The notes under the pieces were generated by a model. The model had not been told where the DNA came from, ran no database searches, and saw only the letters and a list, made by a program, of their open reading frames with translations. Made by a program: the position numbers and the translations under genes. Of a stretch of 64,000 nucleotides of DNA, positions 61,996-64,000 are shown one piece after another; positions within the stretch are counted from its first letter, which is position 1, and each line of letters opens with the position of its first letter. Origin of the DNA: Seminavis robusta (lineage: Eukaryota > Bacillariophyta > Bacillariophyceae > Naviculales > Naviculaceae); assembly GCA_903772945.1 (NCBI GenBank), contig CAICTM010000132.1, positions 1-64,000 of the forward strand, read 5' to 3'.

Positions 61996-63393
61996 ATGAT
62001 GATTGCGTTACCTTGTTTATGCCTGATAACACAGTTGCTTGGCTGTCTTCTTCTCGAGGCAAATGCCTTTGTCATTGGCAATTCCATTCGATCCGATCGA
62101 GACGGAAGTAACACGCGTCTATTTGCTACAGCAGCATCAGGCCCAAGTACTACTACCAGTAGTAGAAACAGCCGTCCAAGAGATCTTGACCAGCTCAAGC
62201 TGATTTGCAGTGACGTGGATGGAGCGCTTATTCACTACCCCAAGAGTAGTGATAATGCTACCGGCGGCAACAAGAAGAAGGACAATGATTCCAATACTAT
62301 TTTGGCACTTCCACCCAGCGCGACAGGGATGAAAGGAATTATTTCCTCCCAAACCTTGCAGCAGTGTCGTGATTTACGACAAGAAGGAGTCAAGTTGGTC
62401 CTGGTCAGTGGGATGCGAACATCCACCTTACTCAATCGATTGCCCTATCTGCCAAGGGCCGATGCGTATGCCACCGAGGCCGGTGGCCGTATCTTTTATC
62501 CTACTACTACCGCCGATGATCCAGACCACTCCTGGACACCCCTGGAATTTACCGGTGCACTGCCAGACGATTTGGTACCCTTTGGATTGGTGGAAGATGA
62601 AACCTGGAGGGAACGAATCTCCAACGCCGCTGGAAAAGATGGGTATGCCGGCAATGAAGTGTCTTCCGACCGACTTTGCGACGAAGAGGACGACGATGCC
62701 GAATGTCTTATTGACTATGACAATCCCTATGGATTCCCCAAACAACAAGACATCATTCCAATCCAACAACGGAAGGGAGCATTGTGGGACTTTGCACGAC
62801 AATTACAAGACGACTTTGAAATGGTTCTCGATACCAAGAGTTATTCCACTTGTTTTCGTGTCAATCGCAAACACCAATTGCAGAATGACGATGGACAGGA
62901 CACATTCCAAGCACTACTCCAGGGTGATATTCCCCTTCCGCCTCAACTTGCAATTAGCACCAACCTGGGTTGCATCGATGTTTATCCCGTATCTTCTGGA
63001 AAGCGGAACTGGTAAGTACTGTGCGATGCTGATGCTTTGAGAAGTGTGATTTCTTGGGGCTGCTGCTGTAGATGCTGATCCATTCAATTTCACCACATAT
63101 GATATCATACATACATGTACGAATCAATCAAATCAATCTGCAGTTGTCAGTACCTTGCCGACTCCCTAAACCTCAAGTTGGCAAGAGAAAGCGTCTGTAT
63201 CTGCGATGACGACAATGACATTGAAATGGCATTGGCCTGTGCACACGCTTATATTCCTGCACTGACATCCGAAAGTGTCGTTCAATGTATACACGACAAT
63301 CCACACAAGCTGACACAGACATTTCAACAGGGCCTTGTGGAAGAGACCCTGGCTACAGAAGCGGCGCTCCAAATGATTCAAGAATCTTTATAA
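61996..63393 (+). CDS. HAD superfamily (Cof/sucrose-phosphatase-like) phosphatase, plastid-type
   Basis: Two exons, 61996-63011 and 63144-63393, encode 421 residues. The 132-bp intron (GTAAGT...GCAG) joins SSGKRN to CCQYLADSLNL. Residues 1-24 are a signal peptide (MMIALPCLCLITQLLGCLLL) ending EANA, then Phe25, the diatom plastid import junction. The HAD motifs are ICSDVDGALIH (70-80) with Asp73 and Asp75, LVLVSGMRT (134-142) with Ser138, Lys336 in SGKRN, and CDDDNDIEMA (359-368). The cap domain between about 170 and 300 contains an acidic insert. The family hydrolyses sugar phosphates or other phosphomonoesters. The order and the SxxKxx/DDxND set resemble sucrose-phosphatase and mannosyl-3-phosphoglycerate phosphatase. 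The substrate is unknown. Confidence 0.85.
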
Positions 63394-63721
63394 TGATCAG
63401 TTTTTAAATCAGCGACAACTAACTGCTTGCTACGGTAGCTATCGAGCGATCATGCACGAGACCCCATCTGCATGGAAATCCCTTCTGCCTGATCTTGGAT
63501 CATTGACCATTCCTTGGAGCACAATCAAGGCAGGGAAAGCAAAGACAGCCGTAGGCTACCGTCGCGAAAAGGGACCCTCACTTTTGGCAAACATAGGCTA
63601 AGTGGCAGAGTTTCGCACTTTACCTAAGTGATTCACTTGGCCTAAGTGATCTTCAATGGATCTTCAACTGTGCTCACGTCCAAGAAATTGACGACGAAAG
63701 AGTGTTGATGCCTTGATTGGC
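63394..63721. other. Intergenic between convergent genes
   Basis: A short direct repeat (CACTT...CCTAAGTGAT, twice near 63618-63650) is present. Nothing else is recognised. Confidence 0.4.
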
Positions 63722-64000
63722 TTAGCGATCAGGTATCACACGCAACGACTCCACCCGCACTGGAAGGGGAACCTCTTTTGTCTTCACTTGAAGTGGTTTC
63801 TTGAAAACAACGTCCTGGCCACAAAAAGGAGGCGCCGTGACAAGCTTCGTCTTGAATACCAAGGGGTTCTTCTTCAAAACCGTTCCTTTTCCAGCGGGCT
63901 CGGCATTCTCGTTCTGGGTATCAACCCGGCGTCGCTTGGGTGGCGGCGACGACTGATGTTCAATTGTCAAGTCTTGCTTCCATGATTCGACCAAGCGTTC
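63722..64000 (-). CDS. C-terminal part of an unknown protein, runs off the window
   Basis: A minus-strand frame is open from the window edge to a stop at 63722 and reads ERLVESWKQDLTIEHQSSPP, then PKRRRVDTQNENAEP and basic sequence, ending VESLRVIPDR. PPPKRRRVD is a nuclear-localisation-like signal. Because the start lies outside the window, only about 92 residues are visible and no domain can be named. An antisense plus-strand frame is the likely shadow. Confidence 0.45.
   Translation of the reverse strand, partial: ERLVESWKQDLTIEHQSSPPPKRRRVDTQNENAEPAGKGTVLKKNPLVFKTKLVTAPPFCGQDVVFKKPLQVKTKEVPLPVRVESLRVIPDR

Overview
The window looks like nuclear DNA of a diatom, probably a raphid pennate. 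The reasons are: GT-AG introns of about 75 to 200 bp in otherwise compact genes; nuclear genes whose presequences carry the stramenopile plastid-type signal-peptide/Phe junction (14266-15216, 61996-63393, probably 45416-46609 and 36873-38372); ankyrin/leucine-rich-repeat-like families and GPCR-like receptors of the kind that are expanded in diatoms; and intergenic DNA rich in CTAGCTAG and GTACCGGTAC palindromes. No rRNA, tRNA, CRISPR array or intact transposase was recognised.

Layout. 0.5-1 kb: remnant of a reverse-transcriptase-type element. 1.6-3.8 kb: a three-exon receptor with a class C (GABA-B-like) seven-helix domain and an amino-acid-binding-protein-like ectodomain. 5.4-11.7 kb: two members of an ankyrin/LRR-like family flanking a CRAL-TRIO protein. 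12.4-17.2 kb: acetate kinase, a plastid-type unknown protein and a Cys-rich protein. 17.3-21 kb: decayed ankyrin and LRR receptor-like genes. 21.1-27.2 kb: a repeat-rich block broken only by a CFA-synthase-like methyltransferase. It holds a TTACTG/CAGTAA cluster, an inverted-repeat element, a 150-bp satellite with alternating monomer types, and two adjacent inverted-repeat-bounded motif arrays. 27.5-35.1 kb: RabGGTase alpha, a third intact ankyrin/LRR-like paralogue, a membrane protein with a Hint (hedgehog/intein) domain, and a cAMP-receptor-like GPCR. 36.9-39.4 kb: a divergent pair, a methyltransferase and a fatty acid hydroxylase. 39.7-51 kb: two near-identical KAS III-like enzymes in opposite orientation about 8.6 kb apart, enclosing two small basic proteins that share a motif and a 2H phosphoesterase. 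51.2-58.4 kb: a large ankyrin/LRR-like protein, a small acidic protein and a 972-residue disordered protein. 59.3-64 kb: a phage/bacterial-type macro domain protein, another short-motif array, a plastid-type HAD phosphatase and a partial gene at the edge.

The genes do not form an operon or one pathway. Membrane signalling (two receptors), lipid chemistry (KAS III-like pair, CFA-like methyltransferase, fatty acid hydroxylase, CRAL-TRIO protein, prenyltransferase subunit) and repeat-protein families recur. The most unusual feature is a set of inverted-repeat-bounded elements (7289-7499, 26318-26722, 26754-27185) with short motifs repeated in one orientation across both halves. In the 26318-26722 element the ends, a central hairpin and the motif spacing are all symmetric about position 26520.
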